Source of the DNA: an uncultured Holophagaceae bacterium
GTDB taxonomy: Bacteria > Acidobacteriota > Holophagae > Holophagales > Holophagaceae
Assembly: GCA_903913215.1 (NCBI GenBank)
Contig: CAIWKE010000011.1
Span: forward strand, 186,001-250,000
Reading direction: 5' to 3'
Length of the DNA stretch: 64,000 nucleotides
In this document: positions 50,760-59,316 of the stretch, piece after piece
How the letters are laid out: the number at the start of each line of letters is the position of its first letter
Numbering within the stretch: position 1 is the first letter of the stretch
The notes under the pieces: model-generated
Told to the model about the DNA's origin: nothing
Database searches by the model: none
What the model saw: the letters and a program-made list of their open reading frames with translations, nothing else
Position numbers and translations under genes: made by a program

Positions 50760-52685
50760 TTACAAAGCCTTGGCGAATTCCCGAATGCGAATTTCCAAAA
50801 GGTGGGGGCTGAGGCCCTCATCTTCCAGCAGCAGCTTGGGATCCCCATGGGAGACCAGATGGTCAGGTACCGCGCAGCGGAGCAGGGGGCGCAGGAGGCG
50901 CGCATCGGCCAGAGCCTCGGCCACAGCCCCGCTGAAGCCACCCGGATCGCAGCCTTCCTCCAGGGTGACGACGCCCCGGCAGCGGGCGGCCCACTCCAGC
51001 AGCAGGGGCGCATCCAGAGGCTTCACGAAGCGGGCATTGAGGACGGCGCAGGAGAGGCCCTCCGCTTGTAGCTTGTCGGCCAGCTTCAGGGCGGGATCCA
51101 CCATGGAGCCCAGGGCGCAGAGCAGGAGATCGCTGCCTTCGCGCAGCAGCTCGCCCTTGCCGATGGGCAGGGCCGTGAGCGGTTCCTCCATCACCACGCC
51201 CAGGCCGTTGCCGCGGGGGTAGCGGATGGCGGCGGGATGCCCGCAGTAGACGGCGGTCATGATCATGCGCCGCAGCTCGTTCTCGTCCTTGGGGGCCATG
51301 AGGATGATGTTGGGCAGGCAGCGCAGGAAGGCCAGATCATACAGGCCGTGGTGGGTGGGGCCGTCGGCGCCAACGATGCCGGCCCGATCCAGGCCGAACG
51401 TCACGGGCAGATCCTGGATGCAGACATCGTGGGCCACCTGGTCGAAGCCACGCTGGAGGAAGGTGCTGTAGATGGCCGCGACCGGGCGCATGCCCTGGGC
51501 CGCCAAGCCCGCGGCAAAGGTGACGGCGTGCTGCTCGGCGATGCCCACATCGAAGCACCGCTCCGGGAAAGCCTTCTGGAAGAGGTTCATCCCCGTGCCA
51601 TCCAGCATGGCCGCCGTGATGCCCACGATCTTGTCGTCGGTCTTGGCCAGCTCCACGAGGGTCTTGCCGAACACCGTGGTGTAGCTGGGGGCGGCAGGCT
51701 TCAGGGGATCCACCACGACCTTGATGATCTCGCCGGCCTCGGCGTCGAAGGCCGTGACGCCGTGCCACTTCAGGGGATCCTGGACGGCGGGTTCATAGCC
51801 GTAGCCCTTCTTGGTCTGTACGTGCAGCAGTACGGGACCGTCCTTCATCTTCTCCCGGGCCTCCAGGAGGGCCTTGGAGGTGGCATTCACATCGTGGCCG
51901 TTCACGGGGCCCAGGTAGCGGAAGCCCAGATCCTCGAAGAGGAGGCCCGGCACCATGAGCCGCTTGAAGCTGTCTTCGCTCCAGCGGGCGGCCTTGGCCA
52001 CGCCCTTGCTGACGGATTCCAGGGGGATGGCCTTGATGGCGTGTTCGATGCGGTCCCGCCAGCGGTGGTAGTACTGGCCCGACATGATCTGGTTGAGGTA
52101 GCCCTGGAGCGAACCCACGTTGGGGTTGATGCTCATGTCGTTGTCGTTGAGGATCACCAGGAAGTTCTTGGTCTGGAGGTAGCCCGCCTGGTTGAGGGCC
52201 TCGAAGGCCATGCCGGCGGTCATGGAACCATCGCCGATGACGGCGATGCAGGTGTGGTCCTGGTTCTGCAGATCCCGCGCCTTGGCCATGCCCAGGGCCG
52301 CGGAGATGCTGGTGCTGGCGTGGCCGGCGCCGAAGTGGTCGTAGGGGCTCTCGTCCCGTTTGAGGAAGCCCGAAAGGCCATGATGCTGGCGCAGGGTCGG
52401 GAAGCGCTTCATCCGGCCCGTGAGGATCTTGTGGGGATAGGCCTGGTGGCCCACGTCCCAGATGATCCGGTCCTTGAGGAAGTCGAAGTGGTGGAACAGG
52501 GCCACGGTCAGCTCGACGGTGCCGAGGTTGGAGCTGAAGTGACCGCCCGTCTCGGACACGGAGGCGATGAGGAAGGCACGCACCTCCAGGGCCAGGTCTT
52601 CCAGCTGACTGGGGGTGAAATGCTTCACCTGCTGGGGCGCCGCCAGGGAGTCCAGGAGGGGGTAGGGGCTGATGGGGGTCGTCAC
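50760..52685 (-). CDS. dxs: 1-deoxy-D-xylulose-5-phosphate synthase
   Basis: First enzyme of the MEP isoprenoid route, TPP-dependent. 641 residues from the GTG at 52685, which has an AGGT site and leaves eight bases after the ispA stop; the longer frame starting at 52769 would overlap ispA. Motifs: FSSNLGTVELTVALFHHFD, GHQAYPHKILTGR, the TPP site AVIGDGSMTAG, GVTAAMLDG-like GITAAMLDGTGM, and YSTFLQRGFDQVAHDV. Last gene of xseB-ispA-dxs. Confidence 0.97.
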   Translation of the reverse strand: MTTPISPYPLLDSLAAPQQVKHFTPSQLEDLALEVRAFLIASVSETGGHFSSNLGTVELTVALFHHFDFLKDRIIWDVGHQAYPHKILTGRMKRFPTLRQHHGLSGFLKRDESPYDHFGAGHASTSISAALGMAKARDLQNQDHTCIAVIGDGSMTAGMAFEALNQAGYLQTKNFLVILNDNDMSINPNVGSLQGYLNQIMSGQYYHRWRDRIEHAIKAIPLESVSKGVAKAARWSEDSFKRLMVPGLLFEDLGFRYLGPVNGHDVNATSKALLEAREKMKDGPVLLHVQTKKGYGYEPAVQDPLKWHGVTAFDAEAGEIIKVVVDPLKPAAPSYTTVFGKTLVELAKTDDKIVGITAAMLDGTGMNLFQKAFPERCFDVGIAEQHAVTFAAGLAAQGMRPVAAIYSTFLQRGFDQVAHDVCIQDLPVTFGLDRAGIVGADGPTHHGLYDLAFLRCLPNIILMAPKDENELRRMIMTAVYCGHPAAIRYPRGNGLGVVMEEPLTALPIGKGELLREGSDLLLCALGSMVDPALKLADKLQAEGLSCAVLNARFVKPLDAPLLLEWAARCRGVVTLEEGCDPGGFSGAVAEALADARLLRPLLRCAVPDHLVSHGDPKLLLEDEGLSPHLLEIRIREFAKAL

Positions 52686-52693
52686 GCGGCTAC

Positions 52694-53581
52694 CTACTTG
52701 GCCCGCTGGGCCAGATACCGCGCCCAGGCTGCCAAGGAATTCCGGTTGGGTAGGATTGCTAGCTGACATAGGGCGGTCTCGGTTGCCTCGGCGAGGGCTG
52801 TGCGGGCGCCCTCCAAGCCGAGGAGAGAGGGGTAGGTGATCTTACCCCTGCCTGCGTCTTTTCCGGTCCGTTTGCCCAGGGCCGCGTCTGTGGCGGTGGC
52901 ATCCAGGATGTCGTCCTGGATCTGGAACGCCAGGCCGATGGCTTCACCATAGGCCCTCAGAGCCTGGCGTTCCGCCCCCGAGGCACCCCCCAGCACGGCC
53001 CCGATTTCCAGGGAGCAGCGGAGCAGGGCACCGGTCTTCAGGCGGTGGATGAGGCGGAGGTGGTCCAGGTCGTAGGTCTTGATCTGCTCACCCTCAAGGT
53101 CCAGAGCCTGGCCTCCGGCCATGCCGCGCCAGCCAGCGCCTTCGGCCAGCAGGGTCAGGGCCTCGGCCCGGCGGATGGGGTCCAGATCCGAGGCAGCCAG
53201 CACGCCGAAGGCCTCGGTCAGCAGGGCGTCGCCCGCGAGGATGGCGTGGCCCTCGCCAAAGACCTTGTGGTTGGTGGGGCGGCCCCGGCGCAGGTCGTCG
53301 TCATCCATGGCCGGCAGGTCGTCGTGGATGAGGGAGTAGGTGTGGACGTATTCCAGGGCCAGGGCCCCGGGCAGGGCCTGGGCCGCGCTGCCACCCACGG
53401 CCTCTGCGGCCAGGAGGCAGAGCACCGGGCGCACCCGTTTGCCACCGGCCTCCAGGCTGTAGCGCACGGCCTCAGCCAAACGCAGGGCCTCGCCGCCCTG
53501 GAAGGGCCGGACCAGCTCCGCATCCAGCAGGGGCAGGAGGCGCTGGAGGTCTGCCTGAACCTGGGTCTCGGCTCCGCTCAT
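52694..53581 (-). CDS. ispA: short/medium-chain prenyl diphosphate synthase (FPP/GGPP)
   Basis: Builds farnesyl or geranylgeranyl diphosphate from IPP and DMAPP. 295 residues. First Asp-rich motif LIHDDLPAMDDDDLRRGRPT (about residue 90); second FQIQDDILDAT (about 220). Also KAGALLR-like KTGALLRCS. The start overlaps the xseB stop by ATGA, a common bacterial arrangement that supplies precursors made by the dxs pathway. Confidence 0.95.
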   Translation of the reverse strand: MSGAETQVQADLQRLLPLLDAELVRPFQGGEALRLAEAVRYSLEAGGKRVRPVLCLLAAEAVGGSAAQALPGALALEYVHTYSLIHDDLPAMDDDDLRRGRPTNHKVFGEGHAILAGDALLTEAFGVLAASDLDPIRRAEALTLLAEGAGWRGMAGGQALDLEGEQIKTYDLDHLRLIHRLKTGALLRCSLEIGAVLGGASGAERQALRAYGEAIGLAFQIQDDILDATATDAALGKRTGKDAGRGKITYPSLLGLEGARTALAEATETALCQLAILPNRNSLAAWARYLAQRAK

Positions 53582-53817
53582 CGGGAGCCTTTGGGCTCGT
53601 CCAGGGGCTCGGCCCGATACTCGCCACCCAGGCCGGCCTTGAGGACTTCCACCCGGCGCTGGGCCTCGGCGAGCTGCTTCTGCAGACCCTGGCTCAGCTG
53701 GACGCCCTCCTCGAAGCGGGCCAGACCCTCCTCCAGGCTGAGGTTGCCGGACTCCAGCTGCTGGACCAAGGCCTCCAGCCGGTCAAGACCATCATCAAAG
53801 GAGGGTTGGGCGCTCAT
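53578..53817 (-). CDS. xseB: exodeoxyribonuclease VII small subunit
   Basis: 79 residues of the family's short helical type: SFDDGLDRLEALVQQLESGNLSLEEGLARFEEGVQLSQ. It partners XseA, not present here, in degrading single-stranded DNA. First gene of the xseB-ispA-dxs cluster. Confidence 0.94.
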   Translation of the reverse strand: MSAQPSFDDGLDRLEALVQQLESGNLSLEEGLARFEEGVQLSQGLQKQLAEAQRRVEVLKAGLGGEYRAEPLDEPKGSR

Positions 53818-53833
53818 GGGGAATCCAGGGGAA

Positions 53834-53851
53834 GGGGCCCCGGAGGGCCCC
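53834..53851. terminator. short GC hairpin between the DUF4412-like gene and xseB
   Basis: GGGGCCC, loop CGGA, GGGCCCC. Seven base pairs, no T-run. Weak terminator or merely GC-rich DNA between genes on the same strand. Confidence 0.35.
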
Positions 53852-53863
53852 GACCAGTCTAGC

Positions 53864-54586
53864 TCAGTGCTTGCCCTTCAGCTCCTTGCCGCCATCCTTC
53901 AGGGCGTAGTCCGCAGGCAGCACCCAGGTGGCATCGGGGATCGGGGCCGTGGACACGGCTGTGGCTTCGGTGATCATGTCCATGCCCATGAGCCCGGAGA
54001 CGTGGGTGCGGAGGGAAACGCCCTTGAGCCGGGCCATCTCCTCATACATTCGCTTGAAGAGCAGGCCGGCCTGGCCGGGCATGCGGTTCAGCATGGACAT
54101 GGCCTTGCCGTAGTCCCTGATGGGCATCTGGAGGGTTGGGTCCAGGCTGATCTCCTGGACCATCTTCCCCAGGGTGATCCGGACCTTCTTGCAGGGGCGG
54201 CCCATGACCGTGTCGGGCCCCAGTTGCTCCACTTTCACATCAGCGATGTCGCCGAACATCATCTTCGTGACCATCTCGGGCATGCCGGCCATCTGGTCCT
54301 CCAGGGCCTGCATGGCCTCCTGCATGTCCTTGAAGGTCAGCCTGGTGACCACCTTCTTCCCGTGATCGATGGTGTAGATGACCTCCTGGCCGTAGTCCAC
54401 AAAGCTGTCGATCTTGGTACCCGCCTGGTTGAGGCGCATTTTGGTGGCGCTGAGGTATTGCACCTGGGTGCTGTCCTTGGCGAAGGCCCCCTTGCCCTTG
54501 ACCTGGCTGTGGATGGTGAGGTCCGCTGCCAGCAGGTTGGCGGCCGAAAAAAGAAGGATAAAGGCTGTTATCCAAAGGCTGCGCAT
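53864..54586 (-). CDS. exported DUF4412-like protein, 240 aa
   Basis: Start is the ATG at 54586 with a GGAG site; the very long upstream frame is the antisense of the response regulator. Signal peptide MRSLWITAFILLFSAANLLA. The body follows the DUF4412 pattern: a beta-strand start with VQYLSATKMRLNQAG, TIDHGKKVVTRLTFKD, and MGRPCKKVRITLGKM. Function unknown; such proteins are common in Acidobacteria and delta-proteobacteria. Divergent from the sigma-54 regulator, 78 bp between starts. Confidence 0.78.
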   Translation of the reverse strand: MRSLWITAFILLFSAANLLAADLTIHSQVKGKGAFAKDSTQVQYLSATKMRLNQAGTKIDSFVDYGQEVIYTIDHGKKVVTRLTFKDMQEAMQALEDQMAGMPEMVTKMMFGDIADVKVEQLGPDTVMGRPCKKVRITLGKMVQEISLDPTLQMPIRDYGKAMSMLNRMPGQAGLLFKRMYEEMARLKGVSLRTHVSGLMGMDMITEATAVSTAPIPDATWVLPADYALKDGGKELKGKH

Positions 54587-54664
54587 GGGATTTCTCCGTG
54601 ATGAGTGTTTTGGAGCATACGCCCTTCCCGGGCACTTTGGGATACCTTCATGAAAGGGGGAATC

Positions 54665-56035
<1,371 letters not shown>

Positions 56036-56047
56036 CCTACCCAGAAG

Positions 56048-56099
56048 GTGAAATTCGTCGCAGGCTGCCACAGGATGCAGAACGCAACAGTGAAATTCG
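56048..56099 (+). promoter_or_regulatory. two direct repeats GTGAAATTCG, candidate enhancer sites
   Basis: Exact copies at 56048-56057 and 56090-56099, 42 bp apart, about four helical turns. They lie 45-95 bp upstream of the -24/-12 promoter. The core GAAATTC is nearly palindromic. NtrC-type activators bind paired upstream sites in this range, so these are candidate sites for the regulator encoded directly upstream. Confidence 0.5.
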
Positions 56100-56141
56100 A
56101 AAGTCAAAATATTTAACCATTGATTTGTTTAATTTTAGCAA

Positions 56142-56158
56142 TTGGCCCAAAGTGTGCA
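56142..56158 (+). promoter_or_regulatory. sigma-54 (-24/-12) promoter
   Basis: TTGGCCCAAAGTGTGCA: GG and GC dinucleotides exactly ten bases apart, with TTGGC at -24 and TGTGCA at -12, close to the TTGGCAC-N5-TTGCA consensus. The predicted start is near 56170; the Lys/Ala-rich protein begins at 56207. The upstream DNA is A/T-rich. Confidence 0.7.
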
Positions 56159-56206
56159 TTCTGTTCTCCGCTTCCGGCCGTGCCGGATACCCAATGGAGA
56201 ACTCCC

Positions 56207-56671
56207 ATGAAGAAGCTTGCCGCTCTGCTGATTGCTGCCGCCCTGATCAGCCCCGTCTTCGCCGAAGAGACCAAGAAGCCCGAAGTGAAGAAGGCTGAGA
56301 AGGTCGAGAAGGTCGAGAAGAAGGCCGAGAAGAAGGCCGAGAAGAAGACTGAGAAGAAGGCCGAGGCCAAGAAGGAAGAAGTGAAGAAGGCCCTCGTCGC
56401 CGACGAGAAGAAGGCTGAGCCCAAGGCCGAGAAGAAGGCTGAAGCCGCCGCCCCCAAGGCCGAGAAGAAGGCCAAGAAGGCTGCCAAGAAGGCTGTCAAG
56501 GCTGAAGCTCCTGCCGCCGAGGCCAAGAAGGCCCTGACCGCCGACGAGAAGAAGGCTGAGCCCAAGACCGAGAAGAAGGCTGACGCCGCCGCCCCCAAGG
56601 CCGAGAAGAAGGCCAAGAAGGCTGCCAAGAAGGCCGACAAGAAGGCTGAAGCTCCTGCCGAGAAGAAGTAA
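56207..56671 (+). CDS. exported Lys/Ala/Glu-rich repetitive protein, 154 aa
   Basis: Signal peptide MKKLAALLIAAALISPVFAEE, then an almost pure Lys, Ala, Glu and Pro sequence (EKKAEKKAEKK, APKAEKKAKKAAKK), very basic and probably an extended helix. The second half is two 47-residue copies. GGAGA precedes the start. It is flanked by a sigma-54 promoter and a strong terminator, so it is a single-gene unit. Function unknown; it could bind cell wall, nucleic acid or LPS. An antisense frame of 175 codons covering it is a shadow. Confidence 0.85.
   Translation: MKKLAALLIAAALISPVFAEETKKPEVKKAEKVEKVEKKAEKKAEKKTEKKAEAKKEEVKKALVADEKKAEPKAEKKAEAAAPKAEKKAKKAAKKAVKAEAPAAEAKKALTADEKKAEPKTEKKADAAAPKAEKKAKKAAKKADKKAEAPAEKK
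56384..56665 (+). repeat. tandem 141-bp duplication in the Lys/Ala-rich gene
   Basis: Copies start at 56384 and 56525, each encoding KKAL(V/T)ADEKKAEPK and then about 33 further residues of the Ala/Lys stretch. The period is exactly 47 codons. The copies are nearly identical at DNA level, so a recent duplication or gene conversion. Confidence 0.85.
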
Positions 56672-56694
56672 GACCTTTCATTCGATCTAGAAGA

Positions 56695-56716
56695 AGCGGG
56701 CTTCGGCCCGCTTTTT
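56695..56716 (+). terminator. intrinsic terminator of the Lys/Ala-rich gene
   Basis: AGCGGGC, stable TTCG tetraloop, GCCCGCT, then TTTT. It starts 24 bp after the stop codon and isolates the gene from mglB. Confidence 0.95.
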
Positions 56717-56787
56717 CATGCCTGGATGGGCGCCGGACTGCTTATGAAAGTGCGGTATCCTCCAATGGCAGTCCCCCGGAGGCACTT

Positions 56788-57285
56788 GTGGCAAAACTTG
56801 ATCTCATGCTGTTCGAGGAGGAGTACACGCTCCTCACGGAGATCATCAACCGCCTGGAAAAGGACGCCTCCGCCAAGGTCGTCTTCCTGGTGGACAAGAA
56901 CGGTCAGCAGATCGCCGCTGCCGGGGATGTGAAGAGCATCGACGCCACGAGCCTTGCCTCGCTCACCGCCGGCAATGTGGCCGCCACGGACGGGCTGGCC
57001 AAGCTCATCGGCGAGAAGGAATTCAGCCTCCTCTTCCACGAGGGCGAGAAGGACAACCTGCACATCTCCATCGTGGGCAAGCGCGGCATTCTGGTGGTGA
57101 TCTTCGACCAGAATTCTAGCTTGGCCCTGGTCCGCCTGCGGGTGAAGAAGGCCAGCAAGGAACTGCAGGAGATATTCGACCAGGTGGAGAACCGCGCCCA
57201 GCGCGAATCGGACAGTGGCAGCCGCTTCGAGAGCCCCTTCTCCGAGATCACTGACGAAGACATCGACCGACTCTTCGGCGACTAG
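56788..57285 (+). CDS. mglB: roadblock/LC7-domain GTPase-activating protein MglB
   Basis: 165 residues, GTG start with a GGAGG site. Roadblock domain: LFEEEYTLLTEIINRLEKD, VVFLVDKNGQQIAAAGD, then ELVRLR-like LALVRLRVKKASKELQEIF. MglB dimers activate MglA GTP hydrolysis and set polarity of motility machinery, e.g. type IV pili. The acidic tail (EITDEDIDRLFGD) is usual for this group. mglA follows 13 bp downstream. Confidence 0.9.
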   Translation: MAKLDLMLFEEEYTLLTEIINRLEKDASAKVVFLVDKNGQQIAAAGDVKSIDATSLASLTAGNVAATDGLAKLIGEKEFSLLFHEGEKDNLHISIVGKRGILVVIFDQNSSLALVRLRVKKASKELQEIFDQVENRAQRESDSGSRFESPFSEITDEDIDRLFGD

Positions 57286-57298
57286 GCCAGGGCCCGCC

Positions 57299-57883
57299 AT
57301 GACCTTCATCAACTACGCATCGCGCGAGATCAACTGCAAGATCGTCTACTACGGTCCCGGCCTCTGCGGGAAGACCACGAACATCCAGTGGATCTTCGAG
57401 CAGGCCAACCCTGAGAAGCGCGGCAAGCTGGTGAGCCTGGCCACCGAGACGGACCGCACCCTGTTCTTCGACTTCCTGCCCCTCGACATGGGCACGGTCA
57501 AGGGCTTCAAGGTGCGCTTCCACCTCTACACCGTGCCCGGCCAGGTCTTCTACGACGCCAGCCGCAAGCTCATCCTGCGTGGTTGCGATGGCATCATCTT
57601 CGTGGCGGACAGCCAGAAGGCCCGCATGGAAGCCAACATCGAGTCCATCGCGAACCTGGCCACCAACCTCAAGGAAAACGGCTTCGACATCCGGACGATT
57701 CCCTACGTCCTCCAGCTCAACAAGCGGGACATGCCCTCCGCTGTGGGCGTCACGGAGATCGAACGCCTCCTCCGCTTCCGCAACGAGCCCATGATCGAGG
57801 CCGTGGCCAACAAAGGCACGGGCGTCATCGACACCCTCAAGGCCTCTGCCCGGCAGATCCTGATGGAACTGCAGCGGGCTTGA
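57299..57883 (+). CDS. mglA: small Ras-like GTPase MglA
   Basis: 194 residues. P-loop YYGPGLCGKTTN, switch II as TVPGQVFYDASRK (Thr where Ras has Asp, typical of MglA), NKRD base motif, GTGV near the C-terminus. Nucleotide-dependent polarity switch acting with MglB. The genes are adjacent and in the order mglB-mglA. A perfect hairpin follows. Confidence 0.95.
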   Translation: MTFINYASREINCKIVYYGPGLCGKTTNIQWIFEQANPEKRGKLVSLATETDRTLFFDFLPLDMGTVKGFKVRFHLYTVPGQVFYDASRKLILRGCDGIIFVADSQKARMEANIESIANLATNLKENGFDIRTIPYVLQLNKRDMPSAVGVTEIERLLRFRNEPMIEAVANKGTGVIDTLKASARQILMELQRA

Positions 57884-58289
57884 TACTCTCCGGGGGACCC
57901 GCGCTGCGCGCACACCCCCGGACCCCCGCGCAGAAGCCCGGCAGAGCCGGGCTTCTGCTTGTACTCCTCGGTGGTCCCCCCCGCCACGCATGGGTGGCAG
58001 GGGTCCTTGGACGCGCTGTGCGCTTCCATCTGACGCCATGCCTTGCGTGGCTCCCACTCGCCTCGCTCGCGGAGTTGGAGACTCCCCCCCGGACCCCCGC
58101 GCAGGCGCCGCAAGGGGCTCTGGAGGTGCTGTGCGCGCCTTGTGACGCCATACGGGCGTAGCCTCGCCCCCGGCGGCCCGTGGACCTAGAGCCTCCCTCC
58201 AGGACCCCGGATGACATCCGCCACTTGTCGCGCCCAGCGTATCCAGTGGCCCCAAGGCGGACGCGGGTCACAGCCTCCAAGCCCAATGC
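57884..58289. other. GC-rich non-coding stretch with direct repeats
   Basis: About 400 bp between mglA and the tRNA-Asn promoter. No frame has a ribosome site or family signature, and the frames present are proline/arginine-rich shadows. A 19-bp exact direct repeat (CCCCCGGACCCCCGCGCAG) occurs at 57915-57933 and 58086-58104, 171 bp apart. A looser pair, GCTGTGCGC..TGACGCCAT, occurs near 58015 and 58126. The mglA hairpin lies at its left end. Confidence 0.75.
57932..57956 (+). terminator. hairpin after mglA
   Basis: AGAAGCCCGGC, loop AGA, GCCGGGCTTCT: 11 perfect pairs starting 49 bp after the mglA stop; weak T content follows. Confidence 0.7.
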
Positions 58290-58317
58290 TTGAATCCTCA
58301 GCGGCCTCAGGTAGAAT
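58290..58317 (+). promoter_or_regulatory. sigma-70 promoter of tRNA-Asn
   Basis: TTGAAT (58290-58295), a 16-bp spacer, and TAGAAT (58312-58317). The mature tRNA begins 13 bp after the -10. Confidence 0.7.
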
Positions 58318-58330
58318 AGTCCTTTGCCCT

Positions 58331-58406
58331 TCCGGAGTAGCTCAGGGGTCAGAGCGGGTGACTGTTAATCACTAGGTCGGGGGTTCAAATCCCTCCTCCG
58401 GAGCCA
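58331..58406 (+). tRNA. tRNA-Asn (GTT anticodon), CCA encoded
   Basis: Acceptor TCCGGAG pairs with CTCCGGA. D-arm AGCTCAGGGGTCAGAGC, anticodon loop CTGTTAATC (anticodon GTT), T-arm GGGTTCAAATCCC, discriminator G and encoded CCA. A terminator follows. The sequence after it changes composition. Confidence 0.97.
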
Positions 58407-58411
58407 GACAA

Positions 58412-58445
58412 AAGCCGCGTAACCACTAGGTTTCGCGGCTTTTTT
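58412..58445 (+). terminator. intrinsic terminator of tRNA-Asn
   Basis: AAGCCGCG and CGCGGCTT pair across a 14-base loop and are followed by TTTTT. Confidence 0.93.
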
Positions 58446-58616
58446 AATGCCTTAGCTAACCAGAAACAGTGCCCTGTTTTTGCTGATTTTTCATGCTTTT
58501 TCACCGTTTTTCGGGGATCAGCCAGTACAAAATCCGATACAGTCCTCTCCGCACTCATGGATACAACATGGCTGGTAGTCGGGGGCCTGGTCGGAATGGC
58601 TATTGCGACCAGTCCA

Positions 58617-59228
58617 CTACACCTTCAGGGCCACCACTGTCATGTCGTCCGCCCTGCCCGACCTCCCAGCTTCATCGAGGATCATGGCTGGGAACTCGGA
58701 GAAATGAAGGGACAAGGACTTGCTCCAGAGGTTTCGGAGCTTAGGGAGATTGAGCGGGGTCCAAGCTCCGTCGGACATCAACAGCAGAATGTCCCCACGA
58801 TTGATCCGCTGGTGGATAGGAAATGGAACAACCTCCCCACTTCCTAGGCGAAATTTAGAGGCTTCCTCGGTGAGGATCTGGATCTCACCCCCGAAGGGAA
58901 GATGGTAGAGGCGGGAATCGCCAACACATACCCCAACGGCCCTATCCTTTATCGCTGCCACAGCCACGAAGGTGCTCTGGGGACCACCAAGGAGTGCTGA
59001 GTCCATGAGCCGGGTCCAGTTCACCCATGTGGGGAAAAGCTCGATCTCCTCAATCGAAGCCTGGGCAAGCAGGCCCTCTAGGATCTTGAGGGCTCGCTTA
59101 GCGATTTGCCCTGCGTTGCCAGAACCATCGCAGAGGGCCGCATAAGGCATCGAGCCTCTTCCAACCAGGTATGCGTCCTCGTTCGATGTTCGGCCGTCTT
59201 GCGTTCTAGAACTCGAAAATAATTCCAT
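58617..59228 (-). CDS. PP2C-like Ser/Thr protein phosphatase, compact
   Basis: 203 residues. Metal-binding motifs of the PPM family: GRTSNEDAYL, CDGSGNAGQIA (diverged DGMGG), VCVGDSRLYHL, LLMSDGAWTPL, ADDMTVVALKV. Shorter than usual (about 240-260), but the catalytic Asp residues are kept. No kinase gene nearby. Its neighbour on the same strand is a tail-anchored unknown protein, 88 bp downstream in coordinate but upstream in transcription. Base composition is less GC-rich than the housekeeping genes to the left. Confidence 0.85.
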   Translation of the reverse strand: MELFSSSRTQDGRTSNEDAYLVGRGSMPYAALCDGSGNAGQIAKRALKILEGLLAQASIEEIELFPTWVNWTRLMDSALLGGPQSTFVAVAAIKDRAVGVCVGDSRLYHLPFGGEIQILTEEASKFRLGSGEVVPFPIHQRINRGDILLLMSDGAWTPLNLPKLRNLWSKSLSLHFSEFPAMILDEAGRSGRADDMTVVALKV

Positions 59229-59316
59229 GGGGCCTTCCTAGGCGCCAGTAGAAGATCGGAAAGACGATCGGATGTTTCGTGCCAAGGCTGGTCGGTGATG
59301 GGTTAGCGTAATTCAC

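Noticed and set aside
51237-52766. 509-codon plus-strand ORF
   Set aside because: Antisense of dxs; His/Gly-rich shadow.
56113-56640. 175-codon minus-strand ORF with Phe/Ala/Ser repeats
   Set aside because: Mirror of the Lys/Ala-rich repeats on the plus strand, which have a signal peptide, ribosome site, promoter and terminator.
58557-58847. 96-codon plus-strand ORF starting with a hydrophobic segment
   Set aside because: It overlaps the end of the PP2C gene in antisense and has no ribosome site; the hydrophobic start is probably chance.
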